This document shows, piece by piece, positions 1 through 9,362 of a stretch of 64,000 nucleotides of DNA. Origin of the DNA: Paenimyroides ummariense. Lineage in GTDB: Bacteria > Bacteroidota > Bacteroidia > Flavobacteriales > Flavobacteriaceae. Positions within the stretch are counted from its first letter, which is position 1. Every line of letters starts with the position of its first letter. The notes beneath the pieces were generated by a model. That model saw only the letters and a list, made by a program, of their open reading frames with translations, did not search any database and had not been told where the DNA came from. The stretch covers positions 124,001 through 188,000 of the forward strand of contig NZ_FOVI01000003.1 of NCBI RefSeq assembly GCF_900115115.1, read 5' to 3'. A program made the translations under genes and the position numbers.

Positions 1-1122
1 AACCCGAACAGAATTTACTTTAGTTATGCCAATACGGTTGCAACGATAGATTTTGCTAAGAAATTTAAAGGTCATGGTTGGGTAGGTATCCGTTTTCAGA
101 ACGAACCTCAAGGGGAATTTAACGAGATTATTTTGCATATTCAGTTTAAAGAAAACGATGTTTTGCTGCAACAGCGTACCTTAGGAACTTTGGGTGTGAA
201 TTTAATTTACGGTGCATTTTACCAATACCACGATCCTAAAAAACTGATTTACAATTTATACGATCATTTAGATAAAGACCAGTTAGAAATTGATACCATT
301 AACTTTTCGGGTCCGGCGTTTAAAAATGTCGACAATCGTTTAATGAGTTTGTTTTTGGTGAAGAACGGAATGGCAGATGCGGTTATGTTTGGACCAAACG
401 GACAAAATATTCTGCCTGCAAATACGTTGTTCAGAAAAAACGTGTTGTTGTTACGCGGCAGTTTTCGTCCGGTAACTATTGTAAACATTAATATGTATCA
501 AAAATCGCTGAATCAATTTTTAAGTAAAAATCAGTTATCGATTGATAAAACGGCGGTTATTTTTGAAATTACATTGAACAACCTTTTAGCTTTGGGCGAA
601 GTTGATGAGCAGGATTTTCTTGATCGTGCAGAATTACTTTGTGCTTTAGGGCATACGGTAATGATATCGAACTTTAAAGAATATTTTAAGGCGGTTGATT
701 ATATCTGGAATTATTCGCAGGAAAAAATTGCATTAACTATTGGAATTCCGAGTTTAATTGAAATTTTTGATGCAAAACACTACACCAATTTACCAGGTGG
801 TTTGTTTGAAGGTTTGGGAAGATTGTTTAAACACGGATTGGAAATTTATGCGTATCCGTTTTTAAATGAAAAAGAAGAAGTTATTACTGCCGAAAATATA
901 GAATTGCATGACAAAACGTTAAAACCGATCTATAATTATTTTAAAGAACAAGATCAGATTATTGATATTGAAAATTTTGAACTAAAAAATTTAAAAATAT
1001 TCTCGCACAAAGTACTTAAAAAAATACAGGAAAACGATGACAGTTGGGAAAGTGATGTTCCAGAAACGGTTGCAACGCTTCTTAAAGAAAATAAATTATT
1101 CAGAAAAAAAGAGAGTTTGTAA
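1..1122 (+). CDS. Conserved protein of unknown function, 5'-truncated by the window edge
   Basis: The reading frame is open from base 1 to the TAA at 1120-1122. The first possible start inside the window (TTG at 133) lies in the middle of continuous coding sequence, so the real start is upstream of the window. About 373 residues are visible. No signal peptide or clear membrane segment is visible in this part. It resembles a conserved, probably cytoplasmic Bacteroidota family whose database labels I recall as inconsistent; I assign no function. The C-terminus is rich in charged residues. It converges on the next gene, with a shared terminator hairpin in between. Confidence 0.75.
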   Translation, partial: NPNRIYFSYANTVATIDFAKKFKGHGWVGIRFQNEPQGEFNEIILHIQFKENDVLLQQRTLGTLGVNLIYGAFYQYHDPKKLIYNLYDHLDKDQLEIDTINFSGPAFKNVDNRLMSLFLVKNGMADAVMFGPNGQNILPANTLFRKNVLLLRGSFRPVTIVNINMYQKSLNQFLSKNQLSIDKTAVIFEITLNNLLALGEVDEQDFLDRAELLCALGHTVMISNFKEYFKAVDYIWNYSQEKIALTIGIPSLIEIFDAKHYTNLPGGLFEGLGRLFKHGLEIYAYPFLNEKEEVITAENIELHDKTLKPIYNYFKEQDQIIDIENFELKNLKIFSHKVLKKIQENDDSWESDVPETVATLLKENKLFRKKESL

Positions 1123-1140
1123 AAAACTCTCTTTTTATTT
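1104..1140. terminator. Bidirectional intrinsic terminator
   Basis: Stem GAGAGTTT (1111-1118) pairs with AAACTCTC (1124-1131), with an A-run before and a T-run after. It separates two convergent genes and can serve both strands. Confidence 0.8.
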
Positions 1141-2304
1141 ATTAATCTCTATAAGCATTTGCTCTTCTTTAAAAGTCAATGGTACTACATTAAATTTTTC
1201 CCAATATTTTGTTTTGTAGTTTTTGCCTAATCGAGTTAGTTTGTTATCGGTATAAAAATTTTCGCTGTTTGGTTTTATCGGATTTTCATCAATTGAATCT
1301 ATCAAAAGCTCCATAACACCGCCTACTTTGGTAAGCTGGTTTGCAACTTGTGAAACACCAAAAATTCGGTACGACGTATATGCTAGAGTATAGTTATTGT
1401 TAAAAAGATTAAAAATAGTAGTTCGGTTATAAAAACTGCGTTTAAAACGGTGATTGTTTTGTTGTGTAAATTCGTTATTGTTTATAAATTTTTCAGATAA
1501 ATCTGCTTTAATTTCTCTAATCAAATAATCTTTTGCCCCATAAATCATTTTACCCGAAAGTGTTGCTTTTTTGGCATTATCAATCGGATTAAAATTTAAA
1601 ACATACAATTCTGTTCCATCTGCAGCGGTTTTAGCAGTAATGTATAAATCGTATTCTTTGTCTGTAATAATGTTTTTAATAAACTGAAAATTAAATTCAT
1701 AGGATACATTATCTTTAAAATCACCCCAGTAATATCTGATATTAGAAAGCGAATCAAATTTTTTAGCTTCTTCGTTAGAAAATTTTACGCTTCGGCTTTC
1801 TTTTACAATAACATCATTTTTTTTGATCGATTGCAAGTAATAATCAATTTCAGCATCTTCGTACTGATACATTGTTCCGTTTATGTAAAGCAACTCTCGG
1901 TAAAAAGTATTCAGTTTTAAATTTTTTGCGAATTTTTCCTGCGATGTTTTAATTGCTTTTTCAATTTCATCTTTTATTGATGTTTTTAAAATAACGATTT
2001 CCTCTAAAGATTCAGTTGAAGACTGCATTTGAACACTAAATGATTTAGTATTTTTAGTAGATAATTCCTGCGTAAAATAATCTAAATGTTTAATTATTAG
2101 CTTAGAATCTTGTGCAGGCAGATTAAATTGAAATCGACCTTCGCTGTTGGTAACCGTGCTTTTTCCGGATACATTTCCAATAATCATTACATATTGAATA
2201 GGTTTGTCGGTTTCGATATCTTTAACGATTCCCTGAACCAATTGTTGCGCCTGAACCGAGATGCTTAAAAAAAGTAATAGTAGTGTAAGTAAAATGTTTT
2301 TCAT
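1135..2304 (-). CDS. Secreted carboxypeptidase-regulatory-like domain protein
   Basis: 389 residues. The N-terminus is a Sec signal peptide (MKNILLTLLL...SVQAQ, cleavage near residue 19). It is followed by a carboxypeptidase-D-regulatory-like (transthyretin/CNA-B-like) domain of about 80 residues, starting QLVQGIVKDIETDKPIQYV, with the usual NSEGRF turn. The remaining 300 residues look like the beta-rich region of the Bacteroidota envelope proteins that carry this domain. It is probably periplasmic or outer-membrane associated, with no recognised enzymatic motif. It lies downstream of glyA on the same strand but is separated from it by a terminator. Function unknown; the domain call is fairly secure. 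Confidence 0.8.
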   Translation of the reverse strand: MKNILLTLLLLFLSISVQAQQLVQGIVKDIETDKPIQYVMIIGNVSGKSTVTNSEGRFQFNLPAQDSKLIIKHLDYFTQELSTKNTKSFSVQMQSSTESLEEIVILKTSIKDEIEKAIKTSQEKFAKNLKLNTFYRELLYINGTMYQYEDAEIDYYLQSIKKNDVIVKESRSVKFSNEEAKKFDSLSNIRYYWGDFKDNVSYEFNFQFIKNIITDKEYDLYITAKTAADGTELYVLNFNPIDNAKKATLSGKMIYGAKDYLIREIKADLSEKFINNNEFTQQNNHRFKRSFYNRTTIFNLFNNNYTLAYTSYRIFGVSQVANQLTKVGGVMELLIDSIDENPIKPNSENFYTDNKLTRLGKNYKTKYWEKFNVVPLTFKEEQMLIEINK

Positions 2305-2358
2305 ATAATGAATTTTAAGTGTTTGTTGTGAAAAGTACTGTTTTGTTACACAACTAAC

Positions 2359-2388
2359 AAAAAAAGAGCCACATTTAGTGACTCTTTA
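2359..2388 (-). terminator. Intrinsic terminator of glyA
   Basis: On the minus strand AAAGAGTCAC pairs with GTGGCTCTTT (one mismatch), followed by a T-run, just downstream of the glyA stop codon. Confidence 0.8.
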
Positions 2389-2409
2389 ACTTTTTATTGA
2401 AATTATTTG

Positions 2410-3684
2410 TTAAAAAACAAACATTGCGCGTTCGTTCATCATTTCGTTCACTTCGTCTGCAATTTGTTCAATAACTTCTTTATTAGTATGGTTCATTATA
2501 ACGCGATCAATTAAATCAACAATCGTTTCCATATCGTCTTCAACCAAACCACGCGTTGTAATTGCTGCAGTTCCCACACGGATTCCTGATGTAACAAACG
2601 GAGATTTATCATCAAACGGAACCATGTTTTTATTAACAGTAATTTCGGCTTTAACCAAAGCATTTTCTGCTTCTTTACCAGAAATGTTTTTGTTGCGTAA
2701 ATCAATCAACATCATATGGTTATCAGTTCCGCCAGAAATAATATTGTAACCGCGTTTTACAAATGCGCTTGCCATTGCTTGTGCATTTTTTTGAACTTGT
2801 AACGCATAATGCATAAATTCGTCTTGTAACGCTTCGCCAAAAGCAACCGCCTTAGCAGCAATAATGTGCATTAACGGACCACCTTGATTTCCTGGGAAAA
2901 CAGCAGAATCTAACAAAGCAGACATCATGCGTGTTTCACCTTTAGGCGTTTTTAATCCAAACGGATTTTCAAAATCTTTGCCCATCATAATCATTCCGCC
3001 ACGAGGTCCACGCAAAGTTTTGTGAGTTGTTGTAGTAACGATATGACAGTGAGGAAGCGGATCAGACAACAATCCTTTGGCGATTAAACCCGCCGGATGA
3101 GAAATATCTGCCATTAACAAAGCACCAACAGCATCTGCAATTTCGCGGAAACGTTTAAAATCCATATCACGAGAGTAAGCCGATGCACCTGCAATAATCA
3201 ATTGAGGTTTTTCGCGCTGTGCAACTTCCATAATTTTATCGTAATTAATCAATCCGGTAGCTTCATCAACACCATAAAAAACAGGGTTGTATAATTTACC
3301 CGAAAAGTTAACCGGAGAACCGTGCGTTAAATGACCGCCATGCGATAAATCGAAACCTAAAATTTTGTCGCCCGGTTTTAAAACTGCTGCATAAACCGCC
3401 GTATTAGCTTGCGAACCCGAGTGTGGCTGCACGTTTACATATTCTGCATTAAACAAAGTTTTAGCTCTGTCAATAGCAATTTGTTCAACAATATCAACAA
3501 CTTCACAACCACCGTAATATCTTTTACCTGGGTAACCTTCTGCATATTTATTTGTTAAAACCGATCCTGCAGCTTCCATAACTTGGTCGCTCACAAAATT
3601 CTCCGAAGCAATTAATTCCAAACCATTAACTTGTCTCTCTTGCTCGTCTAATATTAAATCAAAGATTTGTTCGTCGCGTTGCAT
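2410..3684 (-). CDS. glyA: Serine hydroxymethyltransferase
   Basis: Cytosolic PLP enzyme that interconverts serine plus tetrahydrofolate with glycine plus 5,10-methylene-tetrahydrofolate, the main source of one-carbon units. 424 residues, the usual bacterial length. Visible signatures are ELIASENF (residues 23-30), the [10 protein letters not shown] loop (50-59), [11 protein letters not shown] (84-94), and the cofactor-binding [14 protein letters not shown] with the Schiff-base lysine at K222. It has its own TAnnTTTG promoter and terminator, so it is probably transcribed alone, divergently from fahA. Confidence 0.98.
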   Translation of the reverse strand: MQRDEQIFDLILDEQERQVNGLELIASENFVSDQVMEAAGSVLTNKYAEGYPGKRYYGGCEVVDIVEQIAIDRAKTLFNAEYVNVQPHSGSQANTAVYAAVLKPGDKILGFDLSHGGHLTHGSPVNFSGKLYNPVFYGVDEATGLINYDKIMEVAQREKPQLIIAGASAYSRDMDFKRFREIADAVGALLMADISHPAGLIAKGLLSDPLPHCHIVTTTTHKTLRGPRGGMIMMGKDFENPFGLKTPKGETRMMSALLDSAVFPGNQGGPLMHIIAAKAVAFGEALQDEFMHYALQVQKNAQAMASAFVKRGYNIISGGTDNHMMLIDLRNKNISGKEAENALVKAEITVNKNMVPFDDKSPFVTSGIRVGTAAITTRGLVEDDMETIVDLIDRVIMNHTNKEVIEQIADEVNEMMNERAMFVF

Positions 3685-3709
3685 TTCTATTAATTCTTTA
3701 AATTGAACT

Positions 3710-3717
3710 CAAATTTA
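3710..3717 (-). promoter_or_regulatory. Predicted glyA promoter, -7 element
   Basis: Minus-strand TAAATTTG matches the Bacteroidota sigma-A -7 consensus TAnnTTTG and sits about 26 bases before the glyA ATG. Confidence 0.6.
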
Positions 3718-3777
3718 TAAAAAATCATTGTTATATTCGCATAAGTAATCTAATTAGAACAAAAAATAATTAAAACT

Positions 3778-5067
3778 ATGAATATACCTGCTAACAATCC
3801 TAGCTTAAAATCGTGGTTAGAAGTTGCTCCGGCAAGTGATTTCCCTATACAGAATATACCTTTTGGCGTTTTTTCGGTTGAAGAAGACGATTTAGTGATT
3901 GGAACCAGAATTGGCGATTTTGCCATTAGTTTAACAGCTTTAAACGATTTAGGCTTTTTTAAGGATATCGATTTTGACGATAATGTGTTGTACGATGAAA
4001 CTTTGAACGCTTTTATTAGCGAAGGAAAAGAAGTTTGGAGAGCCGTTAGAAACAGAATTTCTGAAATTTTTGAAGCGAACAACCCAAAGTTACGTGATGA
4101 TGCTAAAGCACGCGAACTAGCTATTTTTAATGTAAACGAAGTGAATGTAGAATTGCCTGTTTTTATTGGCGATTATACCGATTTTTACTCAAGCCGCGAG
4201 CACGCAACCAATGTAGGTATGATGTTCCGAGATCCTGCAAATGCTTTATTGCCAAACTGGCTGCATTTACCGGTAGGTTATCACGGTAGAAGTTCAACTA
4301 TTGTTCCATCTGGTGTTCCGGTAAACCGTCCGTTAGGGCAATCGTTACCAAAGGGAGAAACGCAACCTGTTTTTGGACCATCAAAACGTGTTGATTTTGA
4401 ATTAGAAACAGCGTTTATTACGGCAGATGCTAATATTATGGGCGACAGAGTTTCGGTTGATGATGCTGAAAACCACATGTTTGGAATGGTGTTGTTGAAC
4501 GATTGGTCTGCACGTGATATTCAGGCTTGGGAATATGTGCCACTTGGACCATTTTTGGCAAAAAACTTTGGTTCGTCAATCTCATGCTGGGTAGTTACAA
4601 TGGATGCTTTAGAACCTTTCCGTTGTGCAAGTCCATCGCAAGAAGATCCAAAACCATTACCATATTTACAGCAAAAAGGCGATCATTCTTTTGATATTAA
4701 TTTAGAAGTGATTATTCAGCCTGAAGATAAAGAAGCAAAAACAGTTTGTAAATCGAACTTTAAATATATGTACTGGACAATGGCGCAACAATTGGCGCAC
4801 CACACCGTAAATGGTTGTATGGTAACATCGGGCGATTTAATGGGATCTGGAACCATTTCAGGACCTACAAAAGACAGTTTCGGTTCTATGTTAGAATTAA
4901 CTTGGGGCGGACAAAACCCAATTGAAATGCCCGATGGATCTACCCGAGCGTTCATTGAAGATTACGACACCGTAATTATGAAAGGTTACTGTGAGAAAAA
5001 CGGTGTACGTATTGGTTTTGGTGATGTTTCATCGCAATTATTACCAGCAGTTCCGTTAGAGAATTAA
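3778..5067 (+). CDS. fahA: Fumarylacetoacetase
   Basis: Hydrolyses 4-fumarylacetoacetate to fumarate and acetoacetate, the last step of tyrosine catabolism through homogentisate. 429 residues, matching the family, with an N-terminal beta-barrel domain and a C-terminal FAH domain. Visible active-site and metal regions include DFYSSREHATNVG, the substrate-domain GYHGRSST, FELETAFI, NDWSARDIQAWEY and GSGTISGP. No other tyrosine-degradation gene (hpd, hmgA) lies in the window, so it appears to be a single-gene unit, followed by a terminator. A weak -7 element (TATATTCG at 3732-3739) lies upstream. Confidence 0.97.
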   Translation: MNIPANNPSLKSWLEVAPASDFPIQNIPFGVFSVEEDDLVIGTRIGDFAISLTALNDLGFFKDIDFDDNVLYDETLNAFISEGKEVWRAVRNRISEIFEANNPKLRDDAKARELAIFNVNEVNVELPVFIGDYTDFYSSREHATNVGMMFRDPANALLPNWLHLPVGYHGRSSTIVPSGVPVNRPLGQSLPKGETQPVFGPSKRVDFELETAFITADANIMGDRVSVDDAENHMFGMVLLNDWSARDIQAWEYVPLGPFLAKNFGSSISCWVVTMDALEPFRCASPSQEDPKPLPYLQQKGDHSFDINLEVIIQPEDKEAKTVCKSNFKYMYWTMAQQLAHHTVNGCMVTSGDLMGSGTISGPTKDSFGSMLELTWGGQNPIEMPDGSTRAFIEDYDTVIMKGYCEKNGVRIGFGDVSSQLLPAVPLEN

Positions 5068-5090
5068 AATATTGATTATTAATATGTTAA

Positions 5091-5122
5091 AAATCCATTC
5101 ATTCCGAATGGATTTTTTTTTA
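5091..5122 (+). terminator. Intrinsic terminator of fahA
   Basis: ATCCATTC (5093-5100), loop ATTCC, GAATGGAT (5106-5113), then a long T-run. Confidence 0.85.
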
Positions 5123-5357
5123 TTAAAAAAAACTAAATGATTTGTTAAAATAAATTTTGATTTTAATATAAATAGAATAAATTCGTGCAATTATAACGAG
5201 ATAGTTTAAATAATTAACTAAAAGCGTTAGTTTATAAAATAAAAGCATTTATGAATTTTAATTCTTACTTATTAAGAACAATTGTGTTCTTATTTTTCTA
5301 TTTCTTTCGCTGAATGAAGAATTCATATTAAACATATAACACTCTAACCTAATCATA
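5123..5357. other. AT-rich intergenic region
   Basis: About 235 bases between the fahA terminator and the next start. Very AT-rich, with no credible coding frame or strong hairpin and no full TAnnTTTG match that I can see. Presumably it carries the promoter of the following gene. Confidence 0.4.
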
Positions 5358-5909
5358 ATGAAAAAAACAATTATTTTAACAATTGCCTTAATTGGCGTAC
5401 AATTTTTATCACATGCACAACGAAACAATGGCTATCTTGAGTATAAAGTATTTTTGGGCTATACCAATGTAGGTGGAAAGTCTGGTGTTGAATATCAAAA
5501 CGAATTTCGTAGAAGTGACTTGTTTTCTTGGGGATCACAATTTACTCTTTTATTAAATGCTAATGATAAAAGTGATGCAGAAAGTTTCGAAAAAACATTT
5601 AAATTTTTAGACAGTATGGACGGTGGCGGCTTTGTTCGATTTCACTTCACTGAAGCATTAAATTTACGTGAAAATGTAGATCCCTATTTAGGAGCCGATT
5701 TTACAGTACGTTCATTAGGAGTTCATTTAGGTTTAAAGTATAATTTTAGTGAAACAGTAGGATTATATGCAATGTATAAGCAAAGTTTTTCTTCATCTTT
5801 TATGGGTGATACCAAGATTTCTGAAGAAGAGGGTGAATACACACCAAGTTATTTTGGTAAAAAAGCTGCCTTATCTGTTGGTGTTACATTTAGGTTGTTT
5901 AGAAGTTAA
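5358..5909 (+). CDS. Small outer-membrane beta-barrel-like protein
   Basis: 183 residues with a clear signal peptide (MKKTIILTIALIGVQFLSHAQ). The mature part has alternating hydrophobic and polar strands and ends in LSVGVTFRLFRS, the aromatic terminal strand typical of outer-membrane barrels. It is probably an eight-strand porin-like or OmpA-barrel-like protein of unknown role. It has its own terminator and is not part of the lipoprotein operon downstream. Confidence 0.7.
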   Translation: MKKTIILTIALIGVQFLSHAQRNNGYLEYKVFLGYTNVGGKSGVEYQNEFRRSDLFSWGSQFTLLLNANDKSDAESFEKTFKFLDSMDGGGFVRFHFTEALNLRENVDPYLGADFTVRSLGVHLGLKYNFSETVGLYAMYKQSFSSSFMGDTKISEEEGEYTPSYFGKKAALSVGVTFRLFRS

Positions 5910-5930
5910 TTTTCATGAAATAAGTTAAAA

Positions 5931-5958
5931 ATCCGTTCTTATGAATGGATTTTTTTTA
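5931..5958 (+). terminator. Intrinsic terminator
   Basis: ATCCGTTC (5931-5938) pairs with GAATGGAT (5943-5950), with one G-T pair, followed by TTTTTTT. It is nearly the same hairpin as the fahA terminator. It overlaps the extra upstream ATG at 5941, which argues against that start for the next gene. Confidence 0.8.
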
Positions 5959-5985
5959 TTATATTTAATAATTAAACACATACTT

Positions 5986-6708
5986 ATGAAAAATTTAATA
6001 CTCTTATTGTTTATTTCTAGTATTACAGCATGCTCCGATGATGACTTTTTAAAAAGTGATTTTGAAATGCAACGCAATGATAAAACGGTAGAAATACCAC
6101 CTGAAGGTTTAAAGCTAAAATATAAACATGGTTTAATAGATCAACAATTCTTTTACAATACTAACGGTTTTGTAGATTCTATTTATAATTATCATAGTTG
6201 GGGAAGTAGTTTTGCTCATAAGTATATATATAATAATTTAAACCAAATAGTTGAAGTTCGTTATCATGAAATAGTTGCTCAAAAACCTGAATTTAATAAA
6301 AAAGATATTACCTTTTACAATTATAATTCTGTTAACCAAATAACTTCAGCTGTTACTTACGACAAAGATAATGTTGCAATTGAATATCTTACTTACACCT
6401 ATAATAAAGATGGTAGTTTATTTGATGCTGATAAAAGAGTTATAAATGGTAATCTTGTTCAAGATGCTTTAAGAAAATATGAGTTTGATTCATTCAGAAA
6501 TCCACCCTATAACCTTTATCCAAAAGCCTATCGTATTATAAACTACATAAATAAGAATAATGTAATAAAAACCGAAAGTACTTATGGATCTGATGTACAT
6601 ATAAATATTCACACTTTAAAATATAATACTGAAAATTATATTATAGAAGAAGATATTTCTAATATGGGGTTGGATACAGATGATCATCGCCAATTCACTT
6701 ACCATTAA
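5986..6708 (+). CDS. Lipoprotein with YD-repeat-like motifs, paralog 1 of 3
   Basis: 240 residues from ATG 5986, chosen because it gives a lipoprotein signal peptide ending ITAC with Cys16; the earlier ATG at 5941 lies in a terminator. SDDD follows the cysteine directly, an acidic run of the kind associated with surface export of Bacteroidota lipoproteins. The body has short units such as YNNLNQIVE and YNKDGSLF, reminiscent of RHS/YD repeats, and ends with a block around YPKAYRIINYINKNN that is shared with the next two genes. There are 10 bases to the next gene, so this is an operon. Function unknown. Confidence 0.75.
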   Translation: MKNLILLLFISSITACSDDDFLKSDFEMQRNDKTVEIPPEGLKLKYKHGLIDQQFFYNTNGFVDSIYNYHSWGSSFAHKYIYNNLNQIVEVRYHEIVAQKPEFNKKDITFYNYNSVNQITSAVTYDKDNVAIEYLTYTYNKDGSLFDADKRVINGNLVQDALRKYEFDSFRNPPYNLYPKAYRIINYINKNNVIKTESTYGSDVHINIHTLKYNTENYIIEEDISNMGLDTDDHRQFTYH

Positions 6709-6718
6709 AGTTGCGATT

Positions 6719-7438
6719 ATGAAGAAGAACTTACTAATTCTTTTTACATTATGTTTGATTGCATGTTCTGATGATAACTTTATACGAAGTGATTTTGAAA
6801 GACCACGTGCCAATCAAACTATAGAAACACCACCAGAAGGTTTAAAACTTAAATCTAAAGGAGCACTATATTATACTCAATTTTTTCATAATAAGAATGG
6901 CTTTGTAGATTCTACTTATTCATCAGATTCATGGCATGGATATAACGAGGTTATGGAAAAATACATCTACAATAAACAAAATCAAATTGTTGAATGTAAA
7001 GTTTACTACTCATTCCCACATTATCCTCAAAACAATAGAAAAGAGATAATATATTACGCATACAATACTAAAAATCAAATAATTTCAACTACAACTTATG
7101 ATCAAAATAATGTAGCTATTCAATATCGTACGTTTACATATAATCGTGATGGTAGCTTATTTAACCCAAGTTTAAAAATTGTAAATGAAAATGTGGTAAA
7201 AGAAGGAGGCGTAACTTATGAATTTGATAATACAAGAAATCCGCTTTATAATATTTATCCAAAAGCGTATCGTATTTTGCACGCTGTCAATAAAAATAAT
7301 ATCACTCTTACAAAATATTCAGAAAGTAATTATCATGAACATACATTAAGATATAACGATGTAAATTATATCGTTGAAGAAAAAATATCAAATATGCCCA
7401 CAGATACCAATGATCACATTGGATATTCATATTATTAA
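6719..7438 (+). CDS. Lipoprotein with YD-repeat-like motifs, paralog 2 of 3
   Basis: 239 residues from the ATG at 6719, which restores a lipoprotein signal (CLIAC, Cys16); a longer in-frame start at 6680 would bury it and overlap the previous gene. It is strongly similar to the preceding gene along the whole length: SDDNFIRSDFERPR after the cysteine, TPPEGLKLK, NGFVDSTY, YNKQNQIVE, YNRDGSLF, and NIYPKAYRI near the end. It looks like the closest copy of paralog 1. Probably a surface or outer-membrane lipoprotein of unknown function. Confidence 0.75.
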   Translation: MKKNLLILFTLCLIACSDDNFIRSDFERPRANQTIETPPEGLKLKSKGALYYTQFFHNKNGFVDSTYSSDSWHGYNEVMEKYIYNKQNQIVECKVYYSFPHYPQNNRKEIIYYAYNTKNQIISTTTYDQNNVAIQYRTFTYNRDGSLFNPSLKIVNENVVKEGGVTYEFDNTRNPLYNIYPKAYRILHAVNKNNITLTKYSESNYHEHTLRYNDVNYIVEEKISNMPTDTNDHIGYSYY

Positions 7439-7447
7439 ACTACAATT

Positions 7448-8158
7448 ATGAAAAAATTACTACTATATATTTTGTTTTTATTTATGATAGCTTGTTCTAC
7501 TGACGATGAAGCAAACATGTTAGATCTACCAGAGATTGAAACACCACTACATGGCTTAAGAATTAAACAGGTCGAGGGTGATAATACAACACAATACTTT
7601 TACCATAAAAATGGTTTTGTCGATTCTATTTCTTTCATTGGAGAAAACATTATTGCAGAGAAATTTGTTTATAATGATGTAAATCAGATTATTGAAAAGC
7701 GATTTGTTTCTAAAAAGGCATCAGATACTAATTTTAGTATTTATAATACTTCATATTTTACTTATAACAACAAAAAGCAAATAATATTCATAAAAACGTA
7801 TAACAAAAATAATACGCTAGCTTCACAACAATCTTTAACTTATAATGACGATGGTAGTTTATACAACCCCACACAAATTGTAAAAGATGGTAATTTAGTG
7901 CAACAGAATGCTTCACAGCGATCTACAATATTTACCTTTGACACAAATCCAAATCCATTTTTTAATATTTATCCAAAAGCATATCGTGTGGCGTTTTATA
8001 TCAATAAAAACAATATTACATCGCAAAAAACTACAACGCCATATTACACCAATTTCTATGAATATCAGTTAAAGTATAACAGTGAAAATTTTATAATTGA
8101 AAAAATTAATCATAATAATCCAGCTAACAGTCGTCTGTCACGATACTACTACTATTAA
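7448..8158 (+). CDS. Lipoprotein with YD-repeat-like motifs, paralog 3 of 3
   Basis: 236 residues; lipobox MIAC with Cys16, then STDDE. It is more diverged than the other two but keeps the same blocks in the same order: ETPLHGLRIK, HKNGFVDSI, YNDVNQIIE, YNDDGSLYNP, NIYPKAYRV and INKNNITSQK. It starts 9 bases after paralog 2, so the three genes probably form one transcript. No terminator is obvious before tgt, which has its own promoter. Confidence 0.75.
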   Translation: MKKLLLYILFLFMIACSTDDEANMLDLPEIETPLHGLRIKQVEGDNTTQYFYHKNGFVDSISFIGENIIAEKFVYNDVNQIIEKRFVSKKASDTNFSIYNTSYFTYNNKKQIIFIKTYNKNNTLASQQSLTYNDDGSLYNPTQIVKDGNLVQQNASQRSTIFTFDTNPNPFFNIYPKAYRVAFYINKNNITSQKTTTPYYTNFYEYQLKYNSENFIIEKINHNNPANSRLSRYYYY

Positions 8159-8194
8159 AAAATGATTAATCAAAAAAAATTCTTTCGAAAGATG

Positions 8195-8202
8195 TATATT
8201 TG
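8195..8202 (+). promoter_or_regulatory. Predicted tgt promoter, -7 element
   Basis: TATATTTG, a full match to TAnnTTTG, 19 bases before the tgt ATG. Confidence 0.65.
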
Positions 8203-8221
8203 CAGCTTGTAAACAACAAGT

Positions 8222-9352
8222 ATGAAATTCGATTTACTGCACACCGATATAAACTCAAAAGCTAGGGCAGGCGTTATTACAACTGACCACGGCGTTATAG
8301 AAACTCCAATATTTATGCCCGTTGGAACGGCAGCAACCGTAAAAGGAGTGCACCAGCGCGAACTAAAAGAAGATATTAATCCGGATATTATTTTAGGAAA
8401 CACGTACCATTTGTATTTGCGTCCAAAAACCGAAATTTTAGAAAAAGCAGGTGGATTACACAAATTCATGAATTGGGACAGAAATATTTTGACCGATTCT
8501 GGTGGTTTTCAGGTTTATTCGCTATCAGGCAGAAGAAAAATCAAAGAAGAAGGCGTTAAGTTTAAATCGCATATCGATGGATCTTACCATTTTTTCTCAC
8601 CGGAAAATGTAATGGAAATTCAACGTACCATTGGTGCCGATATTATTATGGCATTCGATGAATGTACTCCTTATCCTTGTGATTACCGTTATGCACAACG
8701 CAGTATGCACATGACGCACCGTTGGTTAGATCGTTGCATTAATCATTTAGAAAAAGTTCCAACAAAATACGGTTACGATCAGGCATTTTTCCCAATTGTT
8801 CAAGGATCAACCTTTAAAGATTTACGCGCACAATCGGCAGAATATATTGCAAATGCAGGCGCAGTTGGTAATGCTATTGGCGGATTATCTGTTGGTGAAC
8901 CTGCCGAAGAAATGTACGAAATGTGCGAAGTGGTAACCAATATCCTTCCTAAAGACAAACCTCGTTATTTAATGGGAGTTGGTACGCCTATAAACATTTT
9001 AGAAAACATTGCGTTGGGTATTGATATGTTCGATTGTGTTATGCCTACGCGTAATGCACGTAACGGAATGTTGTTTACCAGCGAAGGTTTCATCAATATA
9101 AAAAATAAAAAGTGGGCTGATGATTACAGTCCGATTGATCCAATGGGAAACACTTGGGTTGATACCGATTATTCTAAAGCTTATTTACGTCATTTATTTG
9201 TGTCTGATGAATATTTAGGAAAGCAAATTGCAACTATTCACAATCTTGGTTTTTATATGTGGTTGGTACGTGAAGCTCGCAAACAGATTATTGCAGGAAC
9301 GTTTTATGCTTGGAAAGAAAAAATGGTAAAACAAATGGCAACGCGTTTATAA
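8222..9352 (+). CDS. tgt: tRNA-guanine transglycosylase (queuine/preQ1 tRNA-ribosyltransferase)
   Basis: Exchanges the wobble guanine (position 34) of GUN-anticodon tRNAs for preQ1 on the way to queuosine. 376 residues, the bacterial length. Visible are the TDSGGFQVYSL motif (catalytic Asp92), IVQGS, GGLSVGEP and DMFDCVMPTRNARNG (nucleophilic aspartate region). Oddity: the usual CxCxxC zinc ligands before YS(K/R)AYLRHL are absent. Between D306-P307 and Y317 the sequence is MGNTWVDTD, with G309, T311 and D314 where cysteines are expected. The next gene follows 10 bases on, the common tgt-permease order of this phylum. Confidence 0.95.
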   Translation: MKFDLLHTDINSKARAGVITTDHGVIETPIFMPVGTAATVKGVHQRELKEDINPDIILGNTYHLYLRPKTEILEKAGGLHKFMNWDRNILTDSGGFQVYSLSGRRKIKEEGVKFKSHIDGSYHFFSPENVMEIQRTIGADIIMAFDECTPYPCDYRYAQRSMHMTHRWLDRCINHLEKVPTKYGYDQAFFPIVQGSTFKDLRAQSAEYIANAGAVGNAIGGLSVGEPAEEMYEMCEVVTNILPKDKPRYLMGVGTPINILENIALGIDMFDCVMPTRNARNGMLFTSEGFINIKNKKWADDYSPIDPMGNTWVDTDYSKAYLRHLFVSDEYLGKQIATIHNLGFYMWLVREARKQIIAGTFYAWKEKMVKQMATRL

Positions 9353-9362
9353 TTTCGGTAGA

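Noticed and set aside
133..135. TTG as the start of the first gene
   Set aside because: The same frame is open and protein-like back to base 1, so the gene begins before the window.
5941..5985. Longer start for lipoprotein paralog 1
   Set aside because: It lies in the terminator of the previous gene and would hide the lipoprotein signal that begins at 5986.
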